Source of the DNA: Methylobacter sp.
Lineage (GTDB): Bacteria > Pseudomonadota > Gammaproteobacteria > Methylococcales > Methylomonadaceae
NCBI GenBank assembly: GCA_030684815.1
Contig: JAUXXQ010000140.1
Location: 1-64,000, forward strand
DNA length: 64,000 nt
Reading direction: 5' to 3'
Position numbers and translations under genes: made by a program. Positions 15,401 to 23,317 of this stretch are shown here, one piece after another (within the stretch, counting starts at the first letter, position 1; each line of letters begins with the position of its first letter). The notes under the pieces are model-generated. The model was not told the origin of the DNA. It saw nothing but the letters and a program-made list of their open reading frames with translations, and ran no database searches.

Positions 15401-16537
15401 TTAAGCGCCGGTGACAGTGTCAATGGTCTTGGCGGTATTGATACGCTGAACATCGACCATTTTGCCGATGTTGCCATTACCCCGCCTGACTCGCTGTGGA
15501 CGGGGATTAGCAATATCGAAAAAGTGGTGCTTAATACAACAGGTAATGGCGCCCAAACGATTACCACGGGCGCTAATTTCCAAGCGGCCTTCGGTGCCAA
15601 TGGTGTCGATTTTAAAACAACGACATCGGGTACCGGTGCCATTACCATGAATCTGAGTACTTTTACCGGCACGGCGGTTCTGACAACGACATCGACTGCC
15701 GGTGCGCAGGTTATTGTGACCGGCTCTGGCGTGACCTCTGTTACTGCAGTCTCCGATGCCGGTGCTTTGGATATCAAAGGCGTGGGTCTTGCCACGGTAA
15801 TAGCCACCACTACCGGTGCCGGTGCGCAGACCATTGGCGATGCCGGTGGCAGTGGCGCCAATTTGACGTCTGTCCATGCCACCGCCAGTTCAGGTACGCA
15901 AACTATTATCAGCACCAGTACCGCGAATGCAACGGTAACCGCACTATCGTCTTCGGGCATACAGCTGATTACCACAGGGGCGGGCAACGATACCATTACC
16001 GCAACGTCAGCGGCTGGCACCACCAACACCATTAGCGCCGGTGCAGGCAACGATACCATTGTGGCGGGGTTGGGTAATGACTTGATTACCGGCGGCACTG
16101 GCGCGGATCAAATGACCGGGGGTGGTGGTGTTAATACCTTTGCATTCGGCAGTAACGGTTCGATTATCGGTACGTCGATGGATATCATCACCGACTTTAA
16201 CTTCGGCGGTGCGGATATCCTGACCTTTGGCGGCGCTACAACGGTTTTGGCTGTCGACAATACGGCGCTGGTTGCAGGTTCGAACGTGCAAACCACGGCA
16301 GGCGGTGTGATTGTTTTCCATGCTAATGACAATACGTTAGCACTGAAGATTGCTGCCATCCAAGCAGATATTCAACTCGATGTGGCGGGCTCAATCGGGA
16401 TGTTTGTTGACAGCGGCAACACCTATGTTTATTACGCAGGCACTGCGGCCGGCAATGCCGATGACCAGCTGATTCAGTTGAGTGGCGTTGATACCTTGGT
16501 AACCATTACCGGCGGCGCAACGACAAGCATCGCTTAA
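12491..16537 (+). CDS. Giant RTX exoprotein with tandem SWM-type repeats
   Basis: A 1348-residue acidic, Ala/Thr/Gly-rich protein with no N-terminal signal peptide and almost no Cys, typical of type I secretion cargo. Residues 1-200 are helical, of the kind seen at the start of S-layer-like type I proteins. A calcium-loop-like DLNGDRVRSLDE occurs near 265. Three tandem domains of about 120 residues (about 579-698, 699-818, 819-936) share MVSA, LVITYSEPLTG, AEAGDY and NKVTL motifs, resembling SwmB-type repeats. Residues 960-1180 are Thr/Gly-rich beta repeats. Near 1185-1215, AGAGNDTIVAGLGNDLITGG is the RTX nonapeptide, followed by a C-terminal export region. Likely a surface-layer or adhesion protein. 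A small hairpin (AAGGCA/TGCCTT) lies just before the start. No type I transporter genes are in the window. Confidence 0.85.
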   Translation: MTITAQQQKQVLQIGQAMFNAAPGANYLSEFSAYLSFGSSIADLAQSLSGTEAFLGKTYYDCVSTADFANAFVNELAGNHASAADKLWATNYIIDRMSAGLTQSGIISELTQALSAVHPDDASWGVAATQYNIRIATKIVDNLIGDSTSAAAKTDAIDYIVWGMANGKNTGQMIEWAITALDGADHADGVWGNAAVLFDNRIDVSHYYSVDKAGTAVDVGTLQQVLAPVTTNVGSIAIAKNQFESLLAGVAQDGYLAGATLFIDLNGDRVRSLDEVQVTTDSHGNFTFPSGAFGQIVATGGTDITTLLPFNGAFTAPAGATVVGPLTTLLQVFIEQGQGIATAELILAKALGADASRFDFIHFDPVPTALNVNASVGEQALGLQLRAAAAKVANLMVAAGRTLQGAAGGEDKLYLISAEQAVLKALANAINADSDGVINFSDQAMLRSILIDSATLLCHNSNMMAATGKIAAMASDFAAIMAVSATHIDNAIAAGGDIAAILVNIAQAEVVAQGIMSEQLLVAAETGNLSSLLPGFTDDAFDAKTDRAIIGDIDPNSSVDDAAIAASNAVAATLTPTPTDTTAPVMVSALVSTDGTKLVITYSEPLTGTAEAGDYGVTLSSGNLTSATSATIGTGIDANKVTLDLSLAILSTTTVSNLIYTATEGTPNSIKDAATVPNNAPTQTLSTVTNGSTLTAAPADTTPPTMLSAAVSADGTKLVITYSEPLTGTAEAGDYALTLSSGSATVTAAVIGTGANANKVTLTLSDTINSTTTVSNLAYDAAAGTANSIKDTATVPNNAPSQILATVVNSSTVTVVPTDTTPPVMVSAAVSADGNSLVITYSEPLTGSAEAGDYAFTLSSGAVTATAAAIGIGVNANKVTLTLSNTINSGVTVSNLVYNAEAGVVNSIKDAASPANNAVTQTLATVTNSSTVVSGGSTPILLTTSNDTAVGTEGNDTFNATYDGGIATDTLSAGDSVNGLGGIDTLNIDHFADVAITPPDSLWTGISNIEKVVLNTTGNGAQTITTGANFQAAFGANGVDFKTTTSGTGAITMNLSTFTGTAVLTTTSTAGAQVIVTGSGVTSVTAVSDAGALDIKGVGLATVIATTTGAGAQTIGDAGGSGANLTSVHATASSGTQTIISTSTANATVTALSSSGIQLITTGAGNDTITATSAAGTTNTISAGAGNDTIVAGLGNDLITGGTGADQMTGGGGVNTFAFGSNGSIIGTSMDIITDFNFGGADILTFGGATTVLAVDNTALVAGSNVQTTAGGVIVFHANDNTLALKIAAIQADIQLDVAGSIGMFVDSGNTYVYYAGTAAGNADDQLIQLSGVDTLVTITGGATTSIA

Positions 16538-16610
16538 TGTTAAGGGCTATCGGTTTTAAGGCTGATAGTTCCAGCATCAAACCTAAACACTGAAAAGTAT
16601 TTGGCGGATT

Positions 16611-16673
16611 CACCACGAAGGCCACGGAGATCACGAAGTTTTATTCTTCGTGATCTCCGTGGCCTTCGTGGTG
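16611..16673. terminator. Perfect 28-bp hairpin between convergent genes
   Basis: The left arm (16611-16638, CACCACGAAGGCC...) pairs without mismatch to the right arm (16646-16673) across the loop ttttatt. It lies between the convergent RTX and TlpA-like genes and could end both transcripts. The CACGAAGG-type sequence belongs to a repeat class common in bacterial intergenic regions; a looser relative is at 57933-57990. Confidence 0.8.
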
Positions 16674-16682
16674 ATAATCTTT

Positions 16683-17198
16683 TCAATTCAGCAATGGCGT
16701 AATCATGTTCGCTAGCTGTTCTTTGTCAAATTCGCCCGGATGCCGGTGGATGATTTGCCCTTGTTTATCGACAACGACCGTGTAGGGTACGGCATCAACG
16801 CGGTTGCCCAGTTGGCGGGCCAGGGCTATGCCGTTATTGCCGCCAAGTAAAATCGGGTAATTGATTGGATGTTCAGCGAGGTATTCGATGACCGGTTTTT
16901 GGTCTTCCAAAGCGATGCCGATAAATTGTACGCCTTGATCGTTATAGCGCTGTTGCAGGGCGATAAAATCGGGGATTTCTTTGCGGCAAGGCGGGCACCA
17001 CGTCGCCCAGAAATTAATCACTAACACTTTACCCCGCCATTCGGAAATGCTGCGTTGATGGCCGATCAGGTCGGGTAGGCTAAATTCGGGTAAAGGGCTG
17101 GGTTCATTGTTATCGGCGTTTAACGACAACTGGCGAACACTGATGCCTAAAGCCAACGCAATCAGCGCGGCGAGGATAATGAGGGCGGTTTGTTTCAT
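16683..17198 (-). CDS. TlpA/ResA-like membrane-anchored thiol-disulfide protein
   Basis: A 171-residue protein. Residues 1-23 form one uncleaved or weakly cleaved hydrophobic helix (ALIILAALIALALGI). The periplasmic thioredoxin fold follows: PEFSLPDLIGHQ, then VINFWATWCPPCRKEIPDF with the CPPC active site near residue 71, and a cis-Pro in DAVPYTVVVD. CPPC and the WATWC context are typical of TlpA, ResA and CcmG-like reductants that keep periplasmic thiols, such as apocytochrome c, reduced. The gene overlaps the dsbD gene by four bases (ATGA), so DsbD is the likely electron donor, and cutA is the first gene of the same operon. Confidence 0.88.
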   Translation of the reverse strand: MKQTALIILAALIALALGISVRQLSLNADNNEPSPLPEFSLPDLIGHQRSISEWRGKVLVINFWATWCPPCRKEIPDFIALQQRYNDQGVQFIGIALEDQKPVIEYLAEHPINYPILLGGNNGIALARQLGNRVDAVPYTVVVDKQGQIIHRHPGEFDKEQLANMITPLLN

Positions 17199-19468
17199 GG
17201 TTTTATACGTTGCAGTGATTTAAGAAAAGTGTCGGCATCTTGATAACCGATGACACGGTTGGCGGTTTTTTCCTGATTATCTGCGCTGAAAAACAAAATC
17301 GCAGGCGGCCCGATCAACTTGAATTTTGCCAGCAAGGCTTTGTCGTCAGAGGTATTGTCGGTGACATCGACTTGCAGCAGGACAAAGTTGTTGAGCGCCT
17401 GTTTAACGCGTGGGTCGCTAAAGGTGTAGGCGTCCATTTCTTTACACGAGATGCACCAGTCGGCGTAAAAGTCGAGCATGACCATTTGATTATTGGCGTT
17501 GGTTTGTTTAATCCGATTGTCCAGCGCCGCTGAACTGACTCTTTCAAAGACTAAACCTTGGGGTTCTGCGGCTTGCGCGGTGGTCAAGCCGAGGCCTTGC
17601 AAGGGCTTTAGCGGGTTGCTGTTACCCAGACTAAAACCAATCAGCAATAACAGGCCGTAAGCCAGCATCATTAAGCCTAAGCCTTTCCATAATTTGCGCC
17701 AGCCGCTGCTGTTTTCAGGTAGCGGATCGACCGCGCTGAGATAAATGGCGGGGAATATCAGCAACATGGCCCACAGCAGCATAATCACTTCGCCCGGCAA
17801 AATGCGGCTGAGCATCCACACCGCAACCGCCAGCATGATCACGCCGAACACGGCTTTGGTGGAATTTAGCCAGTTGCCGGCTTTGGGCAATAATTTTCCG
17901 GCGGATGCGCCCAACAGCAGCAAGGGTACGCCCATGCCCAAGCCCAACATAAATAAGGCGCTGCCGCCTAATATTACGTCGCCGGTCTGGCCGATAAAAA
18001 TCAGCGCGCCAGCTAAGGGTGCGGCGACGCAAGGGCCGACGATCAGCGATGACAATGCGCCCATGATGGCAGCGCCCAACAGCGAGCCGTCGCGGTGTAT
18101 TTCGCTGGAATTATGCAGTTTGGCTTGTAACGATTTGGGCAGTTCCAGATGATAAAAGCCGAACATCGACAGCGACAGCAACACGAAAATGCCGCTGAAC
18201 AGGGCGATAATCCAGGGTTGCTGAAACGTGGTTTGCAGGTTGCTGCCAAACAGCGCGGCGAGGATGCCGAATAGGGTGTAAGTCAGCGCCGAGGCGACCA
18301 CGTAACTGAGCGACAACAAAAAGGCGCGGCCGGTGGTGATGCGGTTGCCGTGGCCGACGATAATGCCGGATAAGATCGGGATCATCGGGAAAATGCACGG
18401 GGTCAGTGACAGCAGCAGGCCGAAACCGAAAAAGCTGAGTAAGGTGAGCGGGAAGCTGTCTTGATGCAGAGATTGTACGATTTGATCTTGTTCGGAAAGT
18501 TCAGTGCTGTCCATGCCGGTCGGTGGCGCCACGCTTGTTTGCATAGCCACCGGCAGCGCCAAATCGACATTTTTGCTCATTGGCGGGTAACACACGCCAC
18601 GGTCGGCGCAGCCCTGATATTTGGCTTGCAGGGTAATCGTTTGCGCGGGCAGGCTGGCACGGATAAGCGGCAGGTCAAAGCCGAGTTCGTTGTGAAAAAC
18701 TTCTACTTGGCCGAATGCTTCATCCTGTTTGGGTGTGCCCCGGGGGATGGTATAAGTGCCGATTTCTACGCCGTTGGCATTCACTAATTCGAATTGGATT
18801 TTTTCCCGGTACAGGTAATAACCGCCGGCAATTTGCCAGTTCACATGGACGGTCTGCGCGTCTTTGACATTGGCAAAAAACTGGAAAGCCTGCTCCGGCG
18901 GCAGCAGTTCGTCTTCAAATAAATTCAGTTTCAAGCCTTGAAAACCGCTTAATAGTTGTTTATACCCAGAGGGCATAAGTTTCGTTTGAGCAGACGAGCT
19001 GCTCAACTCAGCTTTAACCGGATCAGCTTTGGCAACTGGCGCGGGCAACGCTAAATCGAACGTGGCTTTTTGCGGCGGATAACAAACGCCTTGGTCGGAG
19101 CAGCCGTGATATTTGACTGACAGTTGCAGCGAAGATGTGCCGTTTTCGATGGCCAAGGCAATCGGCACGGTCAGGGCATGGCGGTAAACCACCACGTCGC
19201 CAAAGTTCTCGTCATGCTTGTTTTCGCCGGGCGGAAAAGCGGGTTCGGCCAGGCGAATGTGTTCGCTGTTGGAGTCAAAACGCATTTTGTCGCGGTACAG
19301 ATAATAGCCGTCGGCAATGTCCCAGGTGATTTCAACCCGGTCGGCACTCAGCGCTTTGGCGGATACTTTAAATGCCTGCTCGGCAGGCAGCAGGTTCTCA
19401 GCGCCCAGCGCGAAGGCCGATGAGCTAAACAGCGACAGTAAGCAGAGAAAAATTATTTTAAATGGCAT
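17195..19468 (-). CDS. dsbD: Thiol:disulfide interchange protein DsbD with duplicated alpha domain
   Basis: Carries electrons from cytoplasmic thioredoxin to periplasmic proteins. At 757 residues it is well above the usual 560-620. A signal peptide is followed by two alpha domains in tandem: about 28-140 with YHGCSDQGVCYPP, and about 195-310 with YQGCADRGVCYPP; each keeps both Cys. The eight-span beta domain (about 340-620) has LTPCIFPMIPIL and GPCVAAPLAG. The gamma thioredoxin domain ends the protein with DFYADWCISCKEM (Cys672, Cys675). The duplication shares motifs such as GYYLYR and explains the extra 170 residues. The gene overlaps cutA by 16 bases upstream and the TlpA-like gene by 4 bases downstream. 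Confidence 0.92.
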   Translation of the reverse strand: MPFKIIFLCLLSLFSSSAFALGAENLLPAEQAFKVSAKALSADRVEITWDIADGYYLYRDKMRFDSNSEHIRLAEPAFPPGENKHDENFGDVVVYRHALTVPIALAIENGTSSLQLSVKYHGCSDQGVCYPPQKATFDLALPAPVAKADPVKAELSSSSAQTKLMPSGYKQLLSGFQGLKLNLFEDELLPPEQAFQFFANVKDAQTVHVNWQIAGGYYLYREKIQFELVNANGVEIGTYTIPRGTPKQDEAFGQVEVFHNELGFDLPLIRASLPAQTITLQAKYQGCADRGVCYPPMSKNVDLALPVAMQTSVAPPTGMDSTELSEQDQIVQSLHQDSFPLTLLSFFGFGLLLSLTPCIFPMIPILSGIIVGHGNRITTGRAFLLSLSYVVASALTYTLFGILAALFGSNLQTTFQQPWIIALFSGIFVLLSLSMFGFYHLELPKSLQAKLHNSSEIHRDGSLLGAAIMGALSSLIVGPCVAAPLAGALIFIGQTGDVILGGSALFMLGLGMGVPLLLLGASAGKLLPKAGNWLNSTKAVFGVIMLAVAVWMLSRILPGEVIMLLWAMLLIFPAIYLSAVDPLPENSSGWRKLWKGLGLMMLAYGLLLLIGFSLGNSNPLKPLQGLGLTTAQAAEPQGLVFERVSSAALDNRIKQTNANNQMVMLDFYADWCISCKEMDAYTFSDPRVKQALNNFVLLQVDVTDNTSDDKALLAKFKLIGPPAILFFSADNQEKTANRVIGYQDADTFLKSLQRIKP

Positions 19469-19776
19469 GAATCTATCCAGTGCAGGTAGTCAGGTAAGCC
19501 GCGCTCAATGTTGACGGCAATTATTTCAGGCAGTTGGTAAGGATGGTGGGTGCGCAACGTGGTTTCGATGGCCTGATAATGGTCTTTATGCGCCTTAATC
19601 AGCAGCAGGTGTTCCTCGGCGGATTCAATTTGCCCCTGCCAGCTATAAACCGAGGTGAGGCCGGGCATAATGTTCACGCAGGCCGCCTGACGGCTTTCAA
19701 CCAATAAGCGGGCGAGTGTGGTCGCGGTATCTTTATCAGGACAGGTGCAGAAAATTATTTGATGGTTGGCAGGCAT
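19453..19776 (-). CDS. cutA: Divalent-cation tolerance protein CutA
   Basis: A 107-residue trimeric PII-like protein, the usual family length. The family pattern is clear: IIFCTCPDKDTATTLARLLV, RQAACVNIMPGLTSVYSWQG with the conserved CVNI strand, EEHLLLIKA and THHPYQLPEIIAVNIERGLPDYLHWI. It was first linked to copper tolerance in E. coli, where cutA precedes dsbD as here; its true molecular role remains unsettled. It overlaps the dsbD start by 16 bases, so the two are surely one transcript with the TlpA-like gene. Confidence 0.92.
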   Translation of the reverse strand: MPANHQIIFCTCPDKDTATTLARLLVESRQAACVNIMPGLTSVYSWQGQIESAEEHLLLIKAHKDHYQAIETTLRTHHPYQLPEIIAVNIERGLPDYLHWIDSCHLK

Positions 19777-19820
19777 GAGATTAAGTAGTCATTCAAAAGT
19801 TTTTTAACAAACAAGTTGGG

Positions 19821-19876
19821 AGTAAAACAGCTTTAGCTGTTTTACCGCCAATAGCTAAAGCTATTGGACTCCAATG
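19821..19876. repeat. Double-palindrome repeat (family B), second copy
   Basis: Holds AAAACAGCTTTAGCTGTTTT and CCAATAGCTAAAGCTATTGG, each a perfect 20-base palindrome, and ends GACTCCAATG. It is the reverse complement of 5013-5068. Together with the family A repeat at 19921-20069 it fills the 380-base gap between cutA and fxsA. Confidence 0.85.
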
Positions 19877-19920
19877 TAAAGATTAAAAGAAATAGGCTTG
19901 CCTACTTACATAAAAACAGG

Positions 19921-20069
19921 ATAACTAAGAAATAGAACTCGGATGGCACAGATTGGACGGATTTACACGGATTTTTTTTAAATAGACCGTGCTTTTAATC
20001 AGTGATTATCCGTTTTATCAGTGCCATCGGTGTTCCATTTAATCATTTTTAGTTGGCTGAGCAGGTTAC
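19921..20069. repeat. Dispersed MITE-like repeat (family A)
   Basis: Carries aagaaatagaactcggatgg, the core cttttaatcagtgattatcc and a right end GCTGAGCAGGTTAC. Its orientation matches the copy at 32648-32789 and is opposite to 35390-35551. The left terminus (ATAACTAAG) is degraded. Flanks AAAACAGG and AAATCGGG agree at six of eight positions, a possible eroded target duplication. Confidence 0.75.
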
Positions 20070-20159
20070 AAATCGGGAACGACGGATATTATCCTAGAAA
20101 TTAAGCCAAATTGCCCTTATATTGTCATAACGACAATGATTACAATATGAGCGCTTTAG

Positions 20160-20597
20160 ATGAAAAAAATTCAAATACTATTTCTGGTTATTCTGATTGT
20201 CCCATTTGCGGAGATTTATTTACTGTTGCAAATAGGCGGCATTGTCGGCGTATTTCCAACCATTTTTCTGGTGGTGTTTACCGCCGCGTTGGGTACTTGG
20301 CTATTGAGGCAGCAGGGTTTTGCAACCTTTCAGCGTTTTCAGGCAAATTTGGCGCAAGGCGTGATTCCGGCTTATGAAATGATCGAAGGCCCGATTATTT
20401 TGGTCGGCGGGGTGTTATTACTGACGCCCGGTTTTATTACCGACATGATCGGTTTTGCCTGTTTAATTCCCTCACTACGCAGAAGAATTGCCCAATATGT
20501 GATTGAAAATCAGCTGGTTCAGGCTGGCGCGCCTTTTCAGCAGGCGGCAACGGCAGATAAGAATGTGTTGGAAGGGGAGTTTCGTAAGGAGGAGTAA
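20160..20597 (+). CDS. fxsA: FxsA-family membrane protein
   Basis: A 145-residue inner-membrane protein. Three hydrophobic segments occupy about 5-25, 28-48 and 77-97, with the family signatures PFAEIYLLLQIGG, GTWLLRQQGF and EMIEGPIILVGGVLLLTPGFITD. The tail is soluble and Gln/Ala-rich. In E. coli FxsA overproduction relieves phage T7 exclusion by F plasmids; the native function is unclear. The length is usual. Upstream lie repeats and no recognisable partner. A shared hairpin at 20621-20663 separates it from the convergent DUF2892 gene. Confidence 0.9.
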   Translation: MKKIQILFLVILIVPFAEIYLLLQIGGIVGVFPTIFLVVFTAALGTWLLRQQGFATFQRFQANLAQGVIPAYEMIEGPIILVGGVLLLTPGFITDMIGFACLIPSLRRRIAQYVIENQLVQAGAPFQQAATADKNVLEGEFRKEE

Positions 20598-20620
20598 GGC
20601 AAGGTAAAATATTTAAGGTA

Positions 20621-20663
20621 AAAGGCGCAAGACTAAATTCCGGTTTTTGTCTTGTGCCTTTTT
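20621..20663. terminator. Bidirectional terminator
   Basis: AAAGGCGCAAGAC pairs with GTCTTGTGCCTTT (one G:T) across a 15-base loop and is followed by a T-run. It lies between the convergent fxsA and DUF2892 genes, 23 bases after the former. Confidence 0.75.
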
Positions 20664-20666
20664 AGT

Positions 20667-20924
20667 TTAGCCTTCTGAAGAATTGCTTTCTGAAGAGCTG
20701 CTTTCAGTTCCGCAGGTGTTTTTGTTAAGCCCTGAGTAAACCGGACACCAGCCGGAATAACCGGTGGCAACCAAAACCAGACCCACTAATAACAAAAGCA
20801 CTTCACCGCCGGGAACGAACAGCGAAATAAGCAGCAGTGCCGATCCCCCGTACAAGCGGTATTTCTTTTCCTGTTCGCCAACATTGTGTTCAAACTTAAG
20901 CATACGTTTAAAATCAAAATTCAT
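20667..20924 (-). CDS. DUF2892-type small membrane protein
   Basis: An 85-residue protein. It opens MNFDFKRMLKFEHNVGEQEKKYRLYGG, then has two closely spaced hydrophobic helices (ALLLISLFVPGG, VLLLLVGLVLVATGYSG) and a Cys pair in WCPVYSGLNKNTCG. This is the DUF2892 (YgaP C-terminal-like) fold, which often follows rhodanese domains. The last 15 residues are Ser/Glu-rich. Proteins of this type are frequently stand-alone with unknown function. It is transcribed toward fxsA and away from uvrD. Confidence 0.8.
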   Translation of the reverse strand: MNFDFKRMLKFEHNVGEQEKKYRLYGGSALLLISLFVPGGEVLLLLVGLVLVATGYSGWCPVYSGLNKNTCGTESSSSESNSSEG

Positions 20925-21064
20925 CTTAAAATCCTCTGTGTGTAGTTATTATTATCTTTGACAAAGCAACGGTTCAGTTCGTCATTATTGAACCTGATGC
21001 AATATACACAGCTCCAAAAAATGTGCAAGCGAAAAAAAACGCCAATCAGCAGGTACCTTAGTTA

Positions 21065-23242
21065 ATGGATGTTACATCAATAATCGACCCCTTAAACGAC
21101 GCCCAGCGTCAGGCCGTTACTGCGCCCTCTCACGCCATGCTGGTGTTGGCTGGCGCCGGTAGCGGAAAAACCCGCGTTTTAGTGCATCGCATCGCCTGGC
21201 AGATTCAGGTCGAAGGCGTATCCGCGCACAGCATTCTGGCGGTCACTTTTACCAACAAGGCGGCCAGGGAAATGCGCGGCAGGATTGAAGATTTGCTGAA
21301 AATGTCCGCACAATCGATGTGGATAGGCACTTTTCACGGCGTCGCGCACCGTTTGTTAAGGCGCCACGCCAGGCAGGCCAAATTGCCGGAAACCTTTCAG
21401 GTGATGGATTCCGGCGATCAATTGCGGGTGATCAAACGGCTGCTGGCGGCGCTGAATCTCGATGCCGACAAATGGCCGCCGCGCCAGGTGCAATGGCATA
21501 TCAACGCGCAAAAAGACGAAGGCATCCGCGCCCGGCATACGCTGGAAACCCACGATCTTTATCAGCGCCAAATGCTGACCATTTATAAAGCCTACGAGGA
21601 ATTGTGCGACCGCTCTGGCTTGGTCGATTTTGCCGAGTTGTTGCTGCGTGCGCATGAATTGCTGCGCGACAACCCCGATGTGCTGGAGCATTATCAGCAG
21701 CGTTTCCGGCAGGTTCATGTTGACGAATTTCAGGACACCAACACCATACAATATGCCTGGTTGCGGCTGTTGACTGACGGCCGGGACAACATCTTTGTCG
21801 TGGGCGATGACGACCAGTCCATTTACGGCTGGCGCGGTGCGAAAATTGAAAATATCTACAGTTTTCAACGCCATTATCCCAATCATCAGGTTATCAAACT
21901 GGAACAAAATTACCGCTCCACCGGCCATATCCTGAAAGCCGCCAACAAAGTAATCAGCGCCAATGACGGCCGCATGGGCAAGGAATTATGGACGGAGGCC
22001 GGTGACGGCGAGCTAATTTCATTGTACGCGGCCTTTAACGAACAGGACGAAGCGCATTTTGTCGTCGATCGCATCAGGGCGTGGGTGAACGAGGGCGGCC
22101 TGCGCAGTGATGTCGCCATTTTGTACCGCTCCAACGCCCAATCCCGGCAGTTTGAAGAACGCTTGATGACCACCGGCACGCCGTACCGGGTTTATGGCGG
22201 CCTGCGCTTTTTTGAACGGATGGAAATTAAAAACGCACTGGCCTATTTGCGGCTGATGTCCAACCGCCATGACGATGCCTCGTTTGAGCGGGTCATCAAC
22301 ACGCCAACGCGCGGCATCGGCACCAAAACCATCGACGATATTCGCAGCATAGCGCGGCAGCAGGACTTGTCCTTATGGGCGTCGGCCATCGTGCTGATAA
22401 ATCAGCGCAGTTTGTCGGCGCGGGCAAGCAATGCCCTAATCGGCTTTATGGAATTGATTAAACGTTTTGCCGCCGAATCGGAAGGGCTGGAACTGTATGA
22501 AAAGGTCAAGCTGGTGGTTGAAAAAAGCGGCCTGAAAGAATTGTACCAAAAAGATAAGGCCGACAAAGGCGAAGAAAAAGTAGAAAACCTGGAAGAGCTG
22601 GTCAACGCGGCGCGACTATTTGATGCGACCGTGATTGGCGCCCAGGAAGATGAAGAACCCTTGGGCGAACTGGATATGTTTTTGGCTCATGCGGCGTTGG
22701 AATCCGGCGACATGCAGGGCGATGATTTTGACGATTGTGTGCAGCTGATGACGCTGCATTCGGCCAAGGGGCTGGAGTTCAAATTGGTGTTTTTGGTCGG
22801 CATGGAAGAAGGTTTGTTCCCGTCGCAGCAATCGGTCGATGATGTCGGGCGGCTGGAAGAAGAGCGCCGACTTTGTTACGTCGGCATCACCCGCGCCATG
22901 CAGCAACTGTATCTGACTTATGCCGAATCACGGCGTTTGTATGGCCGCGAAACCTACCCCCGGCCATCGCGCTTTCTGCGCGAAATTCCGGCCGAACATA
23001 TTCAGGAAGTCAGGATGCGCGCCGCCGTTACCCGCCCGGTAAGCTCGGTCAAGGCGAAAACGCCGTCGTTGCAAATACCGGGGAAATACAAGCCGGGACA
23101 GCGCGTCAGTCACGCCAAATTCGGCGAAGGCGTAGTGTTGCAAATGGAAGGCGAAGGCGTGCAGGAGCGCGTGCAAATCAACTTCAAGCAGGTCGGCAGC
23201 AAATGGCTGATATTGGCTTATGTACAATTGGAGGTGTTGTAG
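21065..23242 (+). CDS. uvrD: DNA helicase II (UvrD), SF1A
   Basis: Unwinds DNA 3' to 5' in nucleotide excision and mismatch repair. The 725-residue length is normal. Ordered motifs: Q motif LNDAQRQAV; Walker A AGAGSGKTRVLVHR (about 31-44); Ia TFTNKAAREMR; II VDEFQDTN; III GDDDQSIYGWRGA; IV LEQNYRST; V VQLMTLHSAKGLEF; VI EERRLCYVGITRA. The C-terminal region has the Tudor-like GQRVSHAKFGEGVV motif that contacts RNA polymerase and UvrB. UvrD is preferred to Rep because of the C-terminal extension. It stands alone, with its own upstream region of about 140 bases; the hicAB pair begins 75 bases downstream. Confidence 0.94.
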   Translation: MDVTSIIDPLNDAQRQAVTAPSHAMLVLAGAGSGKTRVLVHRIAWQIQVEGVSAHSILAVTFTNKAAREMRGRIEDLLKMSAQSMWIGTFHGVAHRLLRRHARQAKLPETFQVMDSGDQLRVIKRLLAALNLDADKWPPRQVQWHINAQKDEGIRARHTLETHDLYQRQMLTIYKAYEELCDRSGLVDFAELLLRAHELLRDNPDVLEHYQQRFRQVHVDEFQDTNTIQYAWLRLLTDGRDNIFVVGDDDQSIYGWRGAKIENIYSFQRHYPNHQVIKLEQNYRSTGHILKAANKVISANDGRMGKELWTEAGDGELISLYAAFNEQDEAHFVVDRIRAWVNEGGLRSDVAILYRSNAQSRQFEERLMTTGTPYRVYGGLRFFERMEIKNALAYLRLMSNRHDDASFERVINTPTRGIGTKTIDDIRSIARQQDLSLWASAIVLINQRSLSARASNALIGFMELIKRFAAESEGLELYEKVKLVVEKSGLKELYQKDKADKGEEKVENLEELVNAARLFDATVIGAQEDEEPLGELDMFLAHAALESGDMQGDDFDDCVQLMTLHSAKGLEFKLVFLVGMEEGLFPSQQSVDDVGRLEEERRLCYVGITRAMQQLYLTYAESRRLYGRETYPRPSRFLREIPAEHIQEVRMRAAVTRPVSSVKAKTPSLQIPGKYKPGQRVSHAKFGEGVVLQMEGEGVQERVQINFKQVGSKWLILAYVQLEVL

Positions 23243-23302
23243 GTGGCGCTTCCTGCGGAGGGCTAGCAACCAAGCCCAACAATTTTGACCCAGACTAAAG
23301 TA

Positions 23303-23313
23303 TGTATAATACA
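23303..23313 (+). promoter_or_regulatory. Palindromic -10 region/operator candidate ahead of hicA
   Basis: TGTATAATACA is a perfect odd-centred palindrome (TGTAT/ATACA) that contains the -10-like TATAAT at 23305-23310. TTGACC lies upstream at 23285-23290 but at only 14 bases spacing. The -10 ends eight bases before the hicA ATG, so the transcript would be almost leaderless. Overlap of palindrome and -10 suits self-repression by HicB. Confidence 0.45.
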
Positions 23314-23317
23314 CACC

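Noticed and set aside
15373..16098. Long minus-strand open frame of 241 codons inside the RTX gene
   Set aside because: Shadow of the repetitive Thr/Gly-rich coding strand; Pro/Val/Ala-rich translation without any start signal.
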